Made by a program: the position numbers and the translations under genes. From Flavobacteriales bacterium (GTDB taxonomy: Bacteria; Bacteroidota; Bacteroidia; Flavobacteriales; Flavobacteriaceae), in contig PDQE01000057.1 of assembly GCA_002747735.1 (NCBI GenBank), positions 1 through 7,097 of the forward strand: a stretch of 7,097 nt of DNA, written 5' to 3'. Positions 6,591-7,097 of the stretch are shown in pieces. The notes under the pieces are model-generated. The model was not told where the DNA came from. It worked only from the letters and a program-made list of their open reading frames with translations, and made no database searches. Positions within the stretch are counted from its first letter, which is position 1. Each line of letters opens with the position of its first letter.

Positions 6591-7097
6591 TTAATCTAGG
6601 TTTGAAAACGTAGAAGCAGGTAATCCGGATGCATTGGTTAGATTGCCGGTAGTATATCCGGTATAACCGTATTTTACATATCTTGGATGTTCTATTTCCG
6701 GATGCCACACCTCTAAAATATTGTTTGTAATTCTGCTTTTTGCAGGTTTAAATATCTTGTCTTTTCCGGCAATTTCTATATCCTTTACGGATTGATTGTC
6801 GGTAGTAGTTAAACCATCAGCATGTAAAAAATGGACTGCTAATGTATTGCCCAAAACATTTATATAATCCAGTAGTGGTCCGGAAAATGCGATGTTTTTT
6901 TGATAAGTTTGTGCCAAAGCAATATTGGCTAAACGTTTACCCACTATCCATTTTTGTTTGGGATGTATGTCTTTAGGGTTGCCTACATCCAAACTTACTG
7001 CCATGCCGGTATTTGGAATGGATAGTAACTTGCGTTGAGAATTACGAAAAGCACCCCATGTAGTTCGGTTTAAACTGCTTAACTGTACATAATAAAA
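6591..7097 (-). CDS. Sialate O-acetylesterase, C-terminal part (5' partial)
   Basis: The reading frame is open to the right edge of the window, so only the last 168 residues are present; the internal Met at 7004 is not the start. The visible part begins FYYVQLSSLNRTTWGAFRNSQ and contains IPNTGMAVSLDVGNPKDIHPKQK, followed by VGKRLANIAL. The D-x-HP-x-x-K segment is characteristic of the SASA-type sialate O-acetylesterase family, where this His belongs to the catalytic triad; the nucleophile Ser lies outside the window. The rest is the family's C-terminal beta-rich tail, ending FSNLD. These enzymes remove O-acetyl groups, typically from C9 or C4 of sialic acid, making it available to sialidase and lyase. 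It is the first visible gene of the - strand series leading to hexosaminidase/esterase and sialidase, which supports the sialic acid role. Nothing suggests decay. Confidence 0.9.
   Translation of the reverse strand, partial: FYYVQLSSLNRTTWGAFRNSQRKLLSIPNTGMAVSLDVGNPKDIHPKQKWIVGKRLANIALAQTYQKNIAFSGPLLDYINVLGNTLAVHFLHADGLTTTDNQSVKDIEIAGKDKIFKPAKSRITNNILEVWHPEIEHPRYVKYGYTGYTTGNLTNASGLPASTFSNLD

Noticed and set aside
1..7097. CRISPR array, tRNA or rRNA genes
   Set aside because: I saw no regularly spaced repeat array and no tRNA-like or rRNA-like sequence on either strand.

Overview
The window is an AT-rich stretch of a Bacteroidetes genome, most likely a member of the Flavobacteriia. Three things point there: A-rich leaders without clear Shine-Dalgarno sites, the protein families present, and a lipoprotein sialidase next to GH20 and SGNH enzymes. 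It is part of a sialic acid (sialoglycan) utilisation locus.

Layout. On the + strand, the window opens inside a large gene (to 1676). The visible part is the last blade of a kelch-type, NanM-like mutarotase fused to a complete sodium:solute symporter. A small outer-membrane beta-barrel protein follows (1805-2386). A structured intergenic stretch (2387-2563) then separates it from three convergent genes on the - strand. In their own direction these are: the C-terminal part of a sialate O-acetylesterase (from the right edge to 6591), an 877-residue secreted enzyme joining a GH20 beta-N-acetylhexosaminidase to an SGNH/GDSL esterase (6518-3885), and a five-Asp-box GH33 lipoprotein sialidase (3688-2564). 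The - strand genes are closely spaced and could be one operon.

How the genes fit together (inference from families and neighbourhood). The two esterase modules would remove O-acetyl groups from sialic acids or amino sugars. The sialidase would release terminal sialic acid, and the GH20 domain would then trim exposed GlcNAc/GalNAc. The free sugar would be converted between anomers by the mutarotase half and taken across the inner membrane by the symporter half of the fused + strand protein. The cytoplasmic enzymes (NanA/NanE/NanK types) and SusC/SusD-type outer-membrane transporters are not in this window.

The most notable non-coding feature is a 132-bp MITE-like element (3765-3896). It has 13-bp perfect terminal inverted repeats and a probable 3-bp TAA target duplication. 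It lies between the hexosaminidase/esterase and sialidase genes, and its right end supplies the last three codons and the stop codon of the hexosaminidase/esterase gene. Two further intergenic hairpins (1697-1757 and 2436-2483) are unexplained. The overall system is a recognisable sialic acid locus rather than a wholly new one. The domain fusions and the gene-ending insertion deserve the closest look.
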